Shown here one piece after another: positions 35,460-48,585 of a stretch of 64,000 nucleotides of DNA (positions are counted from its first letter, which is position 1; each line of letters starts with the position of its first letter). This stretch comes from Phyto melanocephala (taxonomy: Eukaryota; Arthropoda; Insecta; Diptera; Rhinophoridae), in contig OW799237.1 of NCBI GenBank assembly GCA_941918925.1, positions 114,432,515 to 114,496,514 on the forward strand, read 5' to 3'. Under the pieces are notes generated by a model, which was given only the letters and a program-made list of their open reading frames with translations, did not search any database and was not told the DNA's origin. The translations under genes were made by a program, and so were the position numbers.

Positions 35460-38399
35460 GACTTGAAAATTTGTATCGCTGTCATGTCCAAAAATTAATA
35501 AAATAATAAAAAAAAGTGTTTTATCTTTAATTATTTTTGCCTATAACTTTGCTAATCAATGACCGATTTCCCTTAAAAATGTCACGAATATCCCTAGAGG
35601 TAAATCATATTGATATACAACAAACCTATAGACCCAATAATCCCACGTCTGAAAAAATTTAATTTTAAAATAGGAAAAAACAGAGGCAGTCGTTGCTTAG
35701 TTGCTTATATCTCGGCAAATTATGGCGTGATTGTGTTACGATTCATTTGTTGACTGACTAAGATATAAACTAAAATATACAGACGGATATTTTTTATTTT
35801 CATCTTCAAGTCTATTGAAGTCAACTTAGTGTCAACAAAATTTGAAATCCAAAATGAAGTTTGAACAAAATAGCTGTATATGGACACAAAATAGCGATCA
35901 TATGGCAGCCAAAAACAAAATTGTGGACTTTTTTCCGACTAGCTTTTACTTTTGAAGGTTGCATGTTACGATTTATTAGGAAGTTCTTTAATATTTACTT
36001 TGCTCTGCATATGTACTTATATGCTAAAAACTTGTAGAGTATGTTTTTGATGCAGTAGTAATTGTATTAAAATTAACCATATATGTTTGACACAAATTTT
36101 ATTTCCTTGCTTATTATGTGGTGGGCTTGTAAAAAATTCAACGACAGTGTAGAGTTATTTTTTAAAAAGAAGTAACAAATAAATAAATCATAGTTTGAAA
36201 GACAACTAAAGTAACAAGCTCTTAAAGCAAAAAAAATATCTGTTTGTTATTAACTAAATAATTAATTTTTTGGTATATACGCATGGAGTTCTTGACATCG
36301 AGATGTTGTGGATATTTTATTTTATTGCAAAAGTCAAATTTATTCTATAAAAAAAATATTTAAAAAAAATCCATGCCGTTTCTTAATTTTTTCTGGCAAA
36401 GTTCAAACTATACTCGAGAGCCCGAATATTTAACTAGAGTCGCATGGAAAAAATCAAGAAAATCAAGTCGCAAAATGTGATTAAAATTCGATAGATCGAT
36501 AGATAACAGCTCAAATAAATTTTAAGGAATTCGTTTGATTTTACTCCACTAGGCTTCAGCAGAGATCACTACATGCATACAAATTTAAAGAAAAATTAAT
36601 TAACAAGAAATTTATTTTTTAATAGTATTAAAAGTTCTTCAGTATATTTTGAATTTTCACAACAAAAATTATTTTGTATTTCGATAAAAATTATTTTTAT
36701 CTATATGTCAGCTCTATTAAAAAATGTGTCATACAGAAAGTGAAGCCGAAAAAGAGTTAAGTCTCAGCCCAAAAAAAATGCGCCTCTAAGACCATCATTC
36801 AATGAATTGTGAAACATAATAAAAATTATATTTAAAAAAACGCAGTGTTTAAAAAATAAGTAATAATTCTTTAATATTTTCCCACATCACGCGATACTTC
36901 TAACAAACAAATATTGTTACAAATATCTATGTGCAATTTAACTAGATTTTTATAGTTAACAGTTTTGTTAAGGCCAATAGAAGTAAAAAGCAAAAGTGAG
37001 CAAAATACATAAATATTTATAATATAACAATGTATGTTTATTATATGTAGTACATAAATATAAAAGCAAGAAATTCACAGTTTTGCACAAACCGGAAAAT
37101 GAGAAAAAATCATAAGTGGGTTGTATTTTATTAGCGTCGAAATACAAGTAAACAACGTAATAAACTACAAAAATGTTCTAACAAATTTAGAAAGAAATTA
37201 GGCAGAGGAGATAATGAAGAAACCGGTTTAAATATAAATGTTAAACAAAAAAAAGTTTTAAAAATATTCAGTTAACTAATACGTATTTTTTAAGTATTTT
37301 ATGTAAAATTATATAAATGTACTCAAATCGTAGTGTAGAAAAGTTCTTTAAAGCTCTCTAAAGAGGCAACAGTAATACATTCAGCATACAAATAACTATT
37401 GAAATATTTAATAAAAATTTTATCAATCGAAATCTATTTATGTATGCATGTGTATGAAATTCCAATATAAAAATAGTCGCAATAAATTTAACAAAGTGAC
37501 GTAATGTTTAAAAACATCAAAAAATTATTTTGCAATTCAAATTATTATTTATTTTTTTTTTTAATATTTCTCTTAATATTTAAAAAAAATAAATAATAAT
37601 TTTTTTATATTTTTTGTTCTTTATAAAAAAAAGGAGAAAATTGAATATAAACTTTTATGTAAATTTAACAAAATTATTGCATAATATGTATATATGTATA
37701 TGGAAAACTGCAAAACAAATATTAAAAAAGGCCTAATAAAAAGTGTTGTCAATTTGGTGCTTTTAACACTAGTCTAATTGCTTTTTTATAGGGTTACATT
37801 TTTGAATTAGTGCTGTTTGCATTTTTTTTTAATTTTTAGTGACACTAAACATAAATTTTTTTTATTCGAAAACAATTTTCTTAACGGTAAATTAAATATG
37901 CAAAACTAAAAAGAAATTTACTCAAAAAAAATAAGAACAAAACCGAGCCCCGCTTTTCTAGCTTCAACAAAGTTTTTGCATTGTATGTATTAGGCGATAG
38001 ATAAATTTTATTTTTATCTGCAATTATCTGTTACACAATTTTACACAAAATTTAAAGCCTATAACAATTATATCGTAGTTGTGTAGATATGCCATCAAAT
38101 ATTTTGTCTTTGTATGGGAGGGGTGTGTGATCCTATGTAATTATTACAATGAACTGTAAAATTTTTATCAATATGCCTAACACCCGGATTGAAAACTCTA
38201 AAATTTATTATTCCTGAAATAAATCATAATTTTATTTCAGGAGGGATATTAATTCCCCTGCTCCTATCGTATCAATTTTTGGTTAGAATAAGGCAAATGA
38301 GATAAAAATAAAGCACACAAATTTGTTAAATTAAATATAAATATTTTTCTAGATATCTCAAAAAAAGATTTTTTCTTTATATTACAGGTGCCACGCCTA
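35460..38399. other. intronic AT-rich DNA
   Basis: 35650-35780 contains DINE-like phrases (GGCAGTCGTTGCTTAG, TATATCTCGGCAAATTATGG). No other feature is supported. Confidence 0.45.
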
Positions 38400-39495
38400 T
38401 TGTTCTTGTTTAGTTAATTTTAAGCTTTACTATGCAAGTTGTTATTCTCATACCCGGCACGAAGACTGTTCGAGTTACAGTACTCTGAATATGCGGCAAA
38501 ACTGTTAATTTTTTATGAAAATTATTTTGCAACAAGAACTAATAACTATAAGGTTTTAGGTTGATCGGAAGTATTTAATATACATATGAATGTATAACAA
38601 CTAAGAGTGCTATATTCGGTCATGCCAAATCTAAATTCACATAGGTTAACGACCATATAACTTACGAGACGATTTTTAATAGTTAACTAAATACTACTTG
38701 TCAAGCCCCTTTACTTATACCCATTTGGGTTTAAAAATAATTGTGCGTAATTTTGGGTCGGACGCCATCTTGAATTTTACACTTTTTGATAGTTTCTACT
38801 GTCAATCCCTTTCATTTGATGTGGTAAATTTTTATAGCAAGACTTGACTCATATATAATAAATTAATATTTATTGCAGATCATTTTGTAGAGGCGGTCAT
38901 CATAGATTTAAAATTTTTCATGTGTTTTATATTTTCCTAGTCAAGCCCTTTCATTTAATGCACAAATCTCTTGATTGTTTTGAGGCTCAAAAAATTGATT
39001 TTATTTTGTAGATTTTGAGAAAATCACCGAAGCAATTGAATTTTGGCGGCCATATCTCAGTTAGTTTAACACTGATTTGTTAGTTTTCCTCACAAGTTAT
39101 TATTTAGGAGCTTGAAAAACTTGATGTGATCGTTTTGTCAAAATTTTTTACGAATAGTCATACAAGAATATCACTAATTTATCCTCTCGCTGAAAATTTT
39201 TAACTTTTGTGGTAAACATATAGTAAAAAACACAGGCAATCGTGTTTATGTACTCATGTCTCAGAAAGTTATGAATAATTGTGCTGGATTAAAATCGATT
39301 CATTCCCAGATATTTGCAAAAATGTATATCACTTACAGATCTATGGAACATGTGCGGCTTTCTAATATAAGACTTAAATCAATACACAGACAGACAGACA
39401 GACGTTGTTTAATCGACTTGCCTGTTTTTAAGATTTCAAAAAATATATATTTTTGTGGTCTCAGCCGAATTTCAGTTGCGTCACCAGCATAATTT
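38400..39495 (-). mobile_element. DINE-1/Helentron-related repeat tract, mostly inverted
   Basis: The right edge, read on the minus strand, gives GGCTGAGACCACAAAAATAT, CAAGTCGATTAAACAACG and a (GTCT)n core (39385-39404 on the plus strand as CAGA units). Further left are phrases typical of the expanded internal part: GGACGCCATCTTGAATTTTA and CAATCCCTTTCATTTGATG. Boundaries are approximate. Confidence 0.5.
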
Positions 39496-39787
39496 TTTTT
39501 TTACTAAAAAATAAAAGGTGCCATTATGTTTAAAAATTTATTATTTGTAACTAAATCATATTGAAATTTATTTTAAATCTTACGCTCTTAACAGGTGCGA
39601 GGAGAACTTATTAAATTTTTATATGAAAATTTATAATTTTATCAAATAAATAGAATCGAAAGTTAAAAGCGAAAATATTTTGTTTCTTTTTTTTTTTGAA
39701 AATTATGCGATTTTTCCCGGTTTTTATGTTTTTTTGCAATTTTTTTAAATTGACAACACTGCTAATAAACAACTTGTATAACTACTA

Positions 39788-40417
39788 GGGTGATCGACTC
39801 GGTTTACAATCGGTAGAAAACCCGGTTTTTCTATTCTTTCACTTGTCGTTTTTTACAAATGTTGACTTTCCGAATATCGAACAAACTGGTTTTTTTGCTC
39901 ATAAAAGTCGGCTTTTTATCTTTAAGTTGGTGCTTATTTACATTTCCATCAATCGTACCCTAGAATATTATTTACTGAAAACTTTTTAAAATCTAACAAT
40001 TTTTTGGCTGAGTACAAGACTGTCCTGATAATGTAACTTTGCACTACTTAAAGGTCTCTTGCTGAATAGTTAAAAAAAAAATTGCAAAGAAAACTGTATA
40101 GTTTTCAACTATCAACATGAATTTTTTGCAATTCTTTAACTTTAATTTTTACTTTGTCTTTTCGTTAATTCAAAGGACTAAAATCCTTGACGTGAATACT
40201 TTTTATGTGTATTTAGATGTCTTTTATATTTATAAATTAAAGTAAAAATTTATATTCAGAAATTTTTTTAATAAATAAAATATAATTTGTGGTATAAATT
40301 ACTTTACTAAAAATCGTATAACTGGCTTTTTCTTACTTTTCAACCGGTTTTTAAAAAGTCCAAATTTCACACTATTCGAAAACCGGTTTTTGAAAAAATT
40401 CGAATAATCTATCACCC
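39788..40417. mobile_element. TA-flanked non-autonomous transposon with ACCGGTTTTT motifs
   Basis: GGGTGATCGACTCGG at 39788 and the complement of the right end, GGGTGATAGATTATT, share the first nine bases almost exactly. TA lies outside both (39786-39787 and 40418-40419). Inside, ACCCGGTTTTT or ACCGGTTTTT recurs at both ends in inverted arrangement. No coding capacity. Confidence 0.55.
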
Positions 40418-40419
40418 TA

Positions 40420-43400
40420 ATATATACACACAAAATCCATTTTTTTTAATTGTTGCAATATTTTAATGATTTAAAAATAACTATTGTATAAATCATCTAA
40501 AGACTTTTAAAAATTTTTTTATATTTTTGAAAGTTGCTTTTGTCACGCAAAATCCGAAATTTAACAAATAAGAACTGAACTCAGCGCTGTCGCCTTATTG
40601 ATCAAACAGAATTCCGACATAACGTAATTTGGTATACAAATTGGTGTCTCATATTCATTGCAGAATAAATAAAGGCAGGTATGCAATTTTGCCTTTTCGA
40701 ATTTTGAAATTTTCCGTATATTTCTACAAAAAAGGAGCAGCAAATTTTTTTTAAGCAAATAAAAAATAAATACAACACAATGCAAATATTTTAGTGCAAT
40801 AATTTGCCCAATACTGTATTTTAAATAATGAATTAGACATAATAATTGCATATTTACGAAAAATGCATCAAGAAAGTAAAAATTACGTAATTGCTTAAAC
40901 ATTTCGATACAAAAAAAAATTCATTGTAAATGAAACAGACAAAAAAAACATACAATTAAATCGTTTTTTTTTTTCATTTTCTTTTATTAAGAAATTAATG
41001 ATGTGGTGACTTTATTTATTGAAGCAAATTAAATATATCATTAAAAATACGATAAAAAAAATTGCTGTGTTTCATTATTAACTTTATAAAGTAGACTTTA
41101 ATTTATATCATTCTTTTCAAGAGTTTTATTTAAGTATAAATGTTGTGTTTTTATTTTTTTTTTAATTTTATCAATTTGTATTATAACTTAACCTTGGCAT
41201 TCGCAACACCATATTAGGAAAGTTCACATGTTTAACGTAAAACTTTTTTATTCATTCACTTATGTTTTGTTTAATAATATATTTTGTTTTGTCAATATGT
41301 ACTCTCATGTGAGTTATCTACCTGACAATTTTTAGTTTTCATTGTTATTTCTACTGTAATTGTTGCTGTTATTGCTGTCTGCCATTTTTGGTCAGAGGTT
41401 TAATGTCTGTTTCGATCAAGTTTAAGTATAGAGTTTAAACAATTTAAACTAATTGCCGGTTTGCTATTTATATGTACAATATTTAATTGTTTTAAAATAG
41501 TTTTTTTCTATATATAGGTAGATACTTTTTTATATGATTCACTGTAAAAATACCCTGCAACATCATACTTGGAAAAGCAAAATTTCTACAATACAGAAAT
41601 ATGGCAACAAAAAGTTAACATTAAGCCCTTTTTTGTTTGATACCAAAATTAATGGGGGTTGTAGGAGATAAAGCAAATTTATCCGCCATTTTATTTAGAA
41701 CGCCATCTTGGATTTATGATTTTTCGCAATTTACTATTTTCAAAACCTTCGATTAGATGACAATTTTGAGAGGGGGTACATTTTAACGTACCAAATTCGA
41801 CCCATAGTTAATTTCTTGTACGCCATTATGAAGTGAAGGACTTCCAATATTTTATAGTCCTTTTTATCTTGTCAAGCTGTTTCACTTAATTTTGAAAATA
41901 AACAACCAAGCTTCAAACTGCTTGACAATTTCAAACCGATGTTTTAGTTTCCTGAGGAGAAATTTTAAAGGCTATGTATGGTATTGTCACTAACATTTTC
42001 CAAAAATTTTCAGCAACTTAAGAAACTTGATACATTTGAAAAAAAAATTTTGAAAATAATTTTTTTCTATGTTTTTGCCGGTTAATGACCAATATGTCTG
42101 AAATTTCTTACGTGTATACCTAGAGGAATATAATATCTATAGATAGTAACAATCGTGTCTATAAAATATCCTTATAACCCTTAATTTCTATGGTAAAAAT
42201 GTAGGAAAATTAAAACAAAAAAGTCGTGTTTGCTTAGCAAGTATGCTGGAATTCAATAGCAATTAATTCCCATTTATTTCTAAAAGAGTTCTGTAAGGGC
42301 TTTGTAAAAGTTGATTTACATTATAAACAAATTTAAATTCTATGATGGCCGCTACTACAAAATGGTGTACAATAAATTCATATACGGCTCAAATCTAATA
42401 ATTAAAAATTTACCCCCTTTAACCCCCTTAACATTGGTATTAAATGAAATGGCTTGGCCAGTAGAATACAGATGACGAGAAGGTGTCGTCTTAAATAAAA
42501 TCACGGATAAATGGGTCAAACATAAAAATTATGGATTTTTCCCTTTTAAGCCCCCCCAATATTGTAATCAAATAAAAAGTCTGTAGAATACAGTAAACTC
42601 TGGAGAGTGAAAAATACAAAAATTGAAGATGATGTCTGAAACAAAATGGCGAATATTTTTTTTCTTAACTTAATCAGAGTGGGTGTCAAGTGAAAGGACT
42701 TAACTAGAAAAAAAAAAAAAAGAAGCAAAGAAAAAAAATTATCTATGGGAAAATTCAAAATCAAAAAAAGCGTCGAAAATGTCAAAGCAAAATGGTGTGA
42801 AATGTTACTTGTTTTCAATAAATTTTGTAATTTTCTTACTAAGCAAATATTTCATATTTTTTATTTAATATACTACACAATTGTTTTTTTATTTTATTTA
42901 AATTTTTATTTTCATGTATTTTACTATATATTGCGTTCATAATACGTACAAATAGTGTTAAACAAAACAATTTTAAAATGACGAATTTTTTAAGGCTTAA
43001 GTAGACAAATATTTAAACATTGATATTTGAATGAAAAAAATTGATTTGGTTTTATACCTGTTAAAAAAAGGAAAATTACTTACATATCGTCGCTGCTCCG
43101 ATATTTTTATTGCTCTATTTTGAAACTTCATTGGTCAAACAACTATCCACCAAACCGATTAAAGACATCTTGACCGGTTAAAAAATGAACAAGAGTTGGT
43201 ATGTGCAAGATTATTATTTTAAAGAAAAAAAAAATAAAATGCCTTCTTTGCTCACCTAAAATTTCAGTAAAATAAACAGAACATAATTTTTTAGAGCAAC
43301 AACAATAAATTATATAATTTTTTAGAGCAACAACAATAAATTATATAAAAAAATTAAATTTTTAAAGTAAGTGTAACAAAACAGAATTATTAACACACAT

Positions 43401-43473
43401 TTTTTTTCTATATTTGTTATATTGATACGATCTTATAAAAAAAAAATGTCAAAGTTCTTAAGCTCTATACTTA
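40420..43473. other. intronic DNA with repeat modules
   Basis: 40420-41560 shows nothing. 41560-42720 contains phrases of the expanded DINE-like family (GAACGCCATCTTGGATTTAT; the GGTATTAAATGAAATGG module at about 42430 and a second, weaker one near 42560). A 31-bp direct duplication (TTTTTTAGAGCAACAACAAT and following) spans 43285-43347. Confidence 0.5.
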
Positions 43474-43475
43474 TA

Positions 43476-44399
43476 AAGGGTGTTTTTTTAAGCCCGATAG
43501 AACTTGAAATTGTAAAAAATAACACAAAAAATTAAATTGTAATCAAAATTTTTTTTTTTATTCGAAAGATCAATACGTGACATTAACATTTGAAAATGAT
43601 TTCGGGCATATGGGCACCGCGGCTGTTCTTGACGAAGCGCATTCTGGACGTCCGTTGTTTTATCGCAAAATTGTGTTCAGCGATGAGGCGCATTTTTGGC
43701 TTAACGGGTTTGTTAATAAGCAAAATTGCCGCATATGGAGCGAGACCAATCCACAAGAGACCCTACAGACTCCATTACATCCAGAAAAATGCACCGTTTG
43801 GTGCGGTTTTCACGCTGGTGGCATCATCGAACCTTATTTCTTCAAAAATGAGGCCGAAGCTCGCGTTACGGTCAATGGAGATCGTTACCGCACCATGATC
43901 AATGATTTTTTGTTTGAAAATATGGATGACATTGATCCGGAGGAGATGTGGTTTCAACAGGATGACGCTACGTGCCATACGGCGAACGTAACCATCGACT
44001 TATTGAAATCAAAATTTGGCGATAGGTTGATTTCGAGAAATGGACCTGTCAATTGGCCTCCAAGGTCGTGCGATTTGACACCTCTCGATTATTTCCTGTG
44101 GGGCTACGTGAAGTCACTGGTTTATGCTGATAAACCAGCAACAATTGACGCCTTGGAGGCCAGCATTGTTCGTGTTATTCGTGACATACGGCCAGCAGTG
44201 CTCGAAAAAGTGGCCCAAAATTGGACGTCCAGAATGCGCTTCGTCAAGAACAGCCGCGGTGCCCATATGCCCGAAATCATTTTCAAATGTTAATGTCACG
44301 TATTGATCTTTCGAATAAAAAAAAAATTTTGATTACAATTTAATTTTTTGTGTTATTTTTTACAATTTCAAGTTCTATCGGGCTTAAAAAAACACCCTT
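43476..44399 (+). mobile_element. fold-back Tc1/mariner element with 178-bp inverted arms
   Basis: TA duplications (43474-43475 and 44400-44401) flank a 924-bp element. Its arms, 43476-43653 and 44223-44399, are exact inverted copies except for one base of T-run length. Each arm carries AAGGGTGTTTTTTTAAGCCC at its tip and extends into the sequence coding the transposase C terminus. The left end is therefore a copy of the right end, and the original left part, with the DNA-binding domain, is absent. It cannot be autonomous. Confidence 0.9.
43577..44293 (+). pseudogene. Tc1/mariner transposase, catalytic core without its N-terminal domain
   Basis: An open frame of 238 codons. Residues 1-25 are antisense of the transposase 3' end, carried by the left arm, and are not transposase. 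From about residue 27 it is a genuine DDE-type catalytic core: D36 (FSDEAHFWLNG), D129 (FQQDDATCHTA) and D166 (RSCDLTPLDYFLWGYV), with 36 residues between the second and third Asp. The helix-turn-helix DNA-binding half is missing. No stop interrupts the core, so the rearrangement is probably recent. Assignment to the Tc1/mariner superfamily is firm; the exact family (by DD36D spacing) is not settled. Confidence 0.85.
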
Positions 44400-44401
44400 T
44401 A

Positions 44402-44999
44402 CTTACAGTGGAGACTATAAATATAAATATGTTATGTCACTAAAACAAAAAAAAATACAAAAATATACAAAAAAAATTTTGTCATTAAGTTTGTGCTTTA
44501 TATTAAATAACTTTATAATACAAAACTGAAGACATCATTTTCCACACACAAAAACTTTAAGGAATCGATTGTATTTTAAATTAGCTGACCCGGCGAACTT
44601 CGTACCGCCCTATAATCATGAAATATCTGTTACCTTTTTATATGAATTAAGTTAATTTCTTAATTAAGTATTGCTGTTGGTATATTAATAATGTTTTAGG
44701 TCGCCATTCTGCCAAAAAAAAATTTTGTTTATCAAGATAAACGATCTTATCTACTAAAAAAGGGAAGATGAATTTGCAAAATATGAGGTAATTCTTCTTA
44801 GTGATCTATTTAAAAGATCTTCTTATCATCTATTTATGACTTATAGTTTGAGACCAAACAAAAATATAATTTTTTGGATCCATTTGACCACTAATGGATT
44901 TTAAAATATTTAACTAATACTCGAGAAGAATAGTCAGTTTAATTTACGGCCAGAATATTTTTATCGATGCCTCCTTGCAGTATCTTTCATATTTGTAAT
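44402..44999. other. intronic DNA with a possible repeat end
   Basis: AGCTGACCCGGCGAACTTCG at about 44583-44602 resembles a dispersed insect repeat I have seen but cannot name. Otherwise nothing. Confidence 0.3.
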
Positions 45000-45127
45000 C
45001 GCCTGTGTCCTGCATTCCGAGTGAAATTAAATCATTTAGAATTTCCATTGTAGTGTTATTGTTTGCAGCAACAATTTCATTGCAATTTTAAGTGAATCAA
45101 TTACACTCGGAATGCAGAACACAGACG
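45000..45127. mobile_element. 128-bp hairpin, MITE-like
   Basis: CGCCTGTGTCCTGCATTCCG at 45000 recurs inverted at 45104-45127 (complement CGTCTGTGTTCTGCATTCCG) and pairing continues through GAGTG.AATT.A. No convincing target duplication is seen. Confidence 0.55.
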
Positions 45128-48100
45128 AAAAATTTAGTTTGAATCGGTTAATTTGCTTAAAGTGTTTACCATACACAATAGGTCATAAGCAAAGCCTACA
45201 TATAAAAATTTTAACGGTAAACTTTTTTTTACAAATATCTCGAAAAATGCACTGGTGCAAAATTGAGTATATGCAAGTTGTTTTGGAACTAATTATTTAT
45301 TTCGCAAAATTAATCGTTTCGCACTATGTGCAATCAACTATAAAATATGTATATAGCAAAGGCAAGTGTTATTTGCTTTAATATTTTTGTGAAAAAAACT
45401 GTACAAGATGCCAACATGTACTCTCTTGTACTCCCCACTGTACCTATAATAAGAAAATAAAATATAGAGTCTTGAGCATGACTATAAAAGAACATGCCTT
45501 ATTGTTTATAATAACTATTGTAATACTTTCAATCTTGCAAACTATAAACACCACAGCACAACATAATACAATAAAGACTAAACTCCCCATCAGAAAAAAA
45601 ATCTTGTTCTACATACTTTCTTAACCCAAAAATATATTTAAACTATTTTAAGTTTTTATTACCATTCTTAAACGATTTTGGCAGCAAAACCCAAAAACAG
45701 CAACAAAAAAATTATTAAAAACAAGAAACTATTTTAAAAAGTTAATAAACTATAGTTGAAGCATAGTCCTATGTACTTTAATATACATACAAACATGTAT
45801 ATTTATGTATGTAAGTATGAACATCTTAGAGTCTGACTTTATTTAACTAAACAAGAATTCATATTTAGTACCCTACAAGAACAGTGAGAGTATATCTGAC
45901 CAGTCATATGACTGGCACTACGTTAAAAAGGGTAAAATGCAAATCTTGATTGAAGCTTTCGTGTGCATATTCCTTTAACTCATTAACCTTATCTGCTACT
46001 CTTTTGAACTTTAAAAACGGGTTTGAATGTTTGATAGTAGACCCAGACCAAGGAAAATTTTCACAAAAACTTAATATATAATATTCTGAGATACGATTAA
46101 GTATTAAAAACTTTTTTATAAAAAAGTATTTTCTCTTTAAATGCAATTATTTAGTAACATACACGTTTGGCACTATATGCCTCTAGAGAAATTCGTCAAA
46201 AAGTTGAACAAATCGGTCAGTAATCAGCAAGGTTATAAGAAAAAAAATGTAAAAACACATATACATATATTTTACAATACAAAGAGCTACTTGAGCTCCA
46301 CATACTAAGGACATCAAAGCACAAACCATAGTATTGAACATATTGCCGAAAAACTGACAAATCGGCTCGAATGCCTTGGTGTTTCTTCCTAAAGCTTAGA
46401 AACAAAAATAGATTTCTTTTAACTTCTGGAGAACAAAAATTACTTGACTTATAAACTAGAAGACACTATAAAAAAAAGTTAATTCCATAATGGCCATCAA
46501 TACCGAACGGTGTACGCATAATTTATATATGGATCAAATATAGTAATTAATAATGCACCCACTTCAACCTCTCCATATTAAAATTAAAGGAAAGGGCTTG
46601 GCCAGTACAATATAAAAAACTATAATAAAGTTAAAATTCAGTATGGCGTTTAAAATGGTGAATAATTTTATTTCTCCCTCCATCACTATGGGTATCAAAA
46701 GGACTCGACTATTAGAAAACAGTTAACTTTTTTACTTTTTATTTTCAGAGTCCAGGTTTCATTTTAGAACGATCTAACTATGTCCGTCTGTCTGTCCGTT
46801 CGTCCTTCTGTAGAAAGCAATATAGAGCTCAAACCGATAAACTTGTTTGTACTACTGTTATAATCACAATTTTTTTTTTTATTTTTTTACATTTTATCGT
46901 TTTTTATTTTAAGTTCTTCAATATTTTAATATTTATTCGAAATTTTTGTATTTTTTTTCACATGTCAAACTTTTAAAATAATAAAATTTCTTCAGCAAAA
47001 CAGTTGAAAACAATTTAATCATAGTCTGATTGCTTGTAACCACACTATTGTTTCACCTATTATTAAATGGTTGTTTGTAAGTTTAAATACTTCTTAACTT
47101 AGTGCTATTTTTGCGAAGCAATCATACTATTTTTGTAACAATAGTTTTATAAATCGTATTATTTTTACACGTCAACCATATCGCAGTTTTCATTAAAAGT
47201 AAACATTAAATTGTTAAATTTAAACAAAGACTTAACTATCATAAAGAAAACATATGATTAACCAATATAAAAATAATTATAACTAGTTATCTATAACAAA
47301 ATATTGTTACAAATACAAATAACTATAACTAGTTATCTATAACAAAATATTGTTACAAAAACTATAATATGACCGCCGTGATCATGTCATAACCATGGTT
47401 TTAATTTTAATGTATACACGTATTAGCTTTTTTATAAAATTTACTCGAATGATTTTTTTATTATCTTTCTCCATTCCTGTTCATTCGCTTGTTTATCTTT
47501 TATTAAAAAATTTAACTTATTAAAAAACTAATTAAAAATTAAAAATTAATTATTTAAATTTTTATTAATGTATTTTACTGATAAATTATGACAGCAAGCG
47601 AAACAACCAACACTTTTGTGCATCACAATAGATAGAGATAAAGAGAATGTTGAAAGCATTTGCCCATTCCGAGTATTAATGAACTACATAGCTTCTTTAA
47701 TGCTGGTTTGATAAGATTTGTCATAGCCAATGCATTTATACTTGTTGTTGCATTTAGTCTGTAGCGTTGGTCTAAAACCTAAACGAGAGTAAACTGAATT
47801 CTAATCGAGGTCAGTTTACAAAAACAAAAACAGCTGCAGTAGGTAATAAAACAACAAACATTGTTAAGACAGCTTTTGTATTTGTATTACCATAATATCA
47901 GCCAACGTCATATTCATTTGTGTCTTTATTATTTAAAAATTAATTAAATCGCCTGACGAACTATTTATAATTCTTGTTGTCGTTTTCATTGTTTTATAAC
48001 AATATATTTTTTAACACTTTAAACATTTTTTAATATTGATAACAAACTTATTACTTTTAAAACTTTTATAGTTTTACCTTTTTTTGATCTTAAATCAGAG

Positions 48101-48582
48101 CCTGTACAGATATTGCATATTAAACAGGTTATAAATAACCCCATTACATTATCAAACTTTAAAAAATAAGAAAAGGTTTAAGAAAAAAAATTTTATACAA
48201 TATTTGTGTTTGAAAGTAATGTTTAAATTCTCTAAGAACTGATTGTGTTTTAAACCTTTTTATAAATATAAAGGAAAAAACAGTGATTCACAGCTTTTTT
48301 TAACTAGCCTTAGCTTAAGATATTAAAAAAAATTAAATAACTTGCATTCGGTGTAAAATTTTCATTTTCAAAATCTTACAAGCTAAAAGCCAAACCCAAA
48401 GGTATATTAAACCAAAAATTAACTTTGATTCTCTAGTCGCTACACAATATTTATAAAATGCAGTAATAAAAATAGGGAATCCCCTTTTACAAACGATTTA
48501 GTTCCAAATATTAGTGACGCATTACAAAGCCTAAAATACATTTTAGTTTGTTGCTTAATCTTAGTAAATATTTTAAAAATAT
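45128..48582. other. intronic DNA with DINE-like remnants
   Basis: 46440-46870 has the repeat module (AAAGGGCTTGGCCAGTACAA at about 46591) followed by a GTCCGTCTGTCTGTCCGTTC core at 46782-46801. 47279-47360 holds two direct copies of an ATAACTAGTTATCTATAACA unit. 47366-47400 repeats a phrase seen at 12413 (AATATGACC..., GTGATCATGTC). No gene is recognised. Confidence 0.45.
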
Positions 48583-48585
48583 TAA

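Noticed and set aside
44114..44299. A minus-strand gene starting with the same 26 residues as the plus-strand frame at 43577
   Set aside because: The identity is caused by the inverted arms of the transposon; it is not an independent gene.
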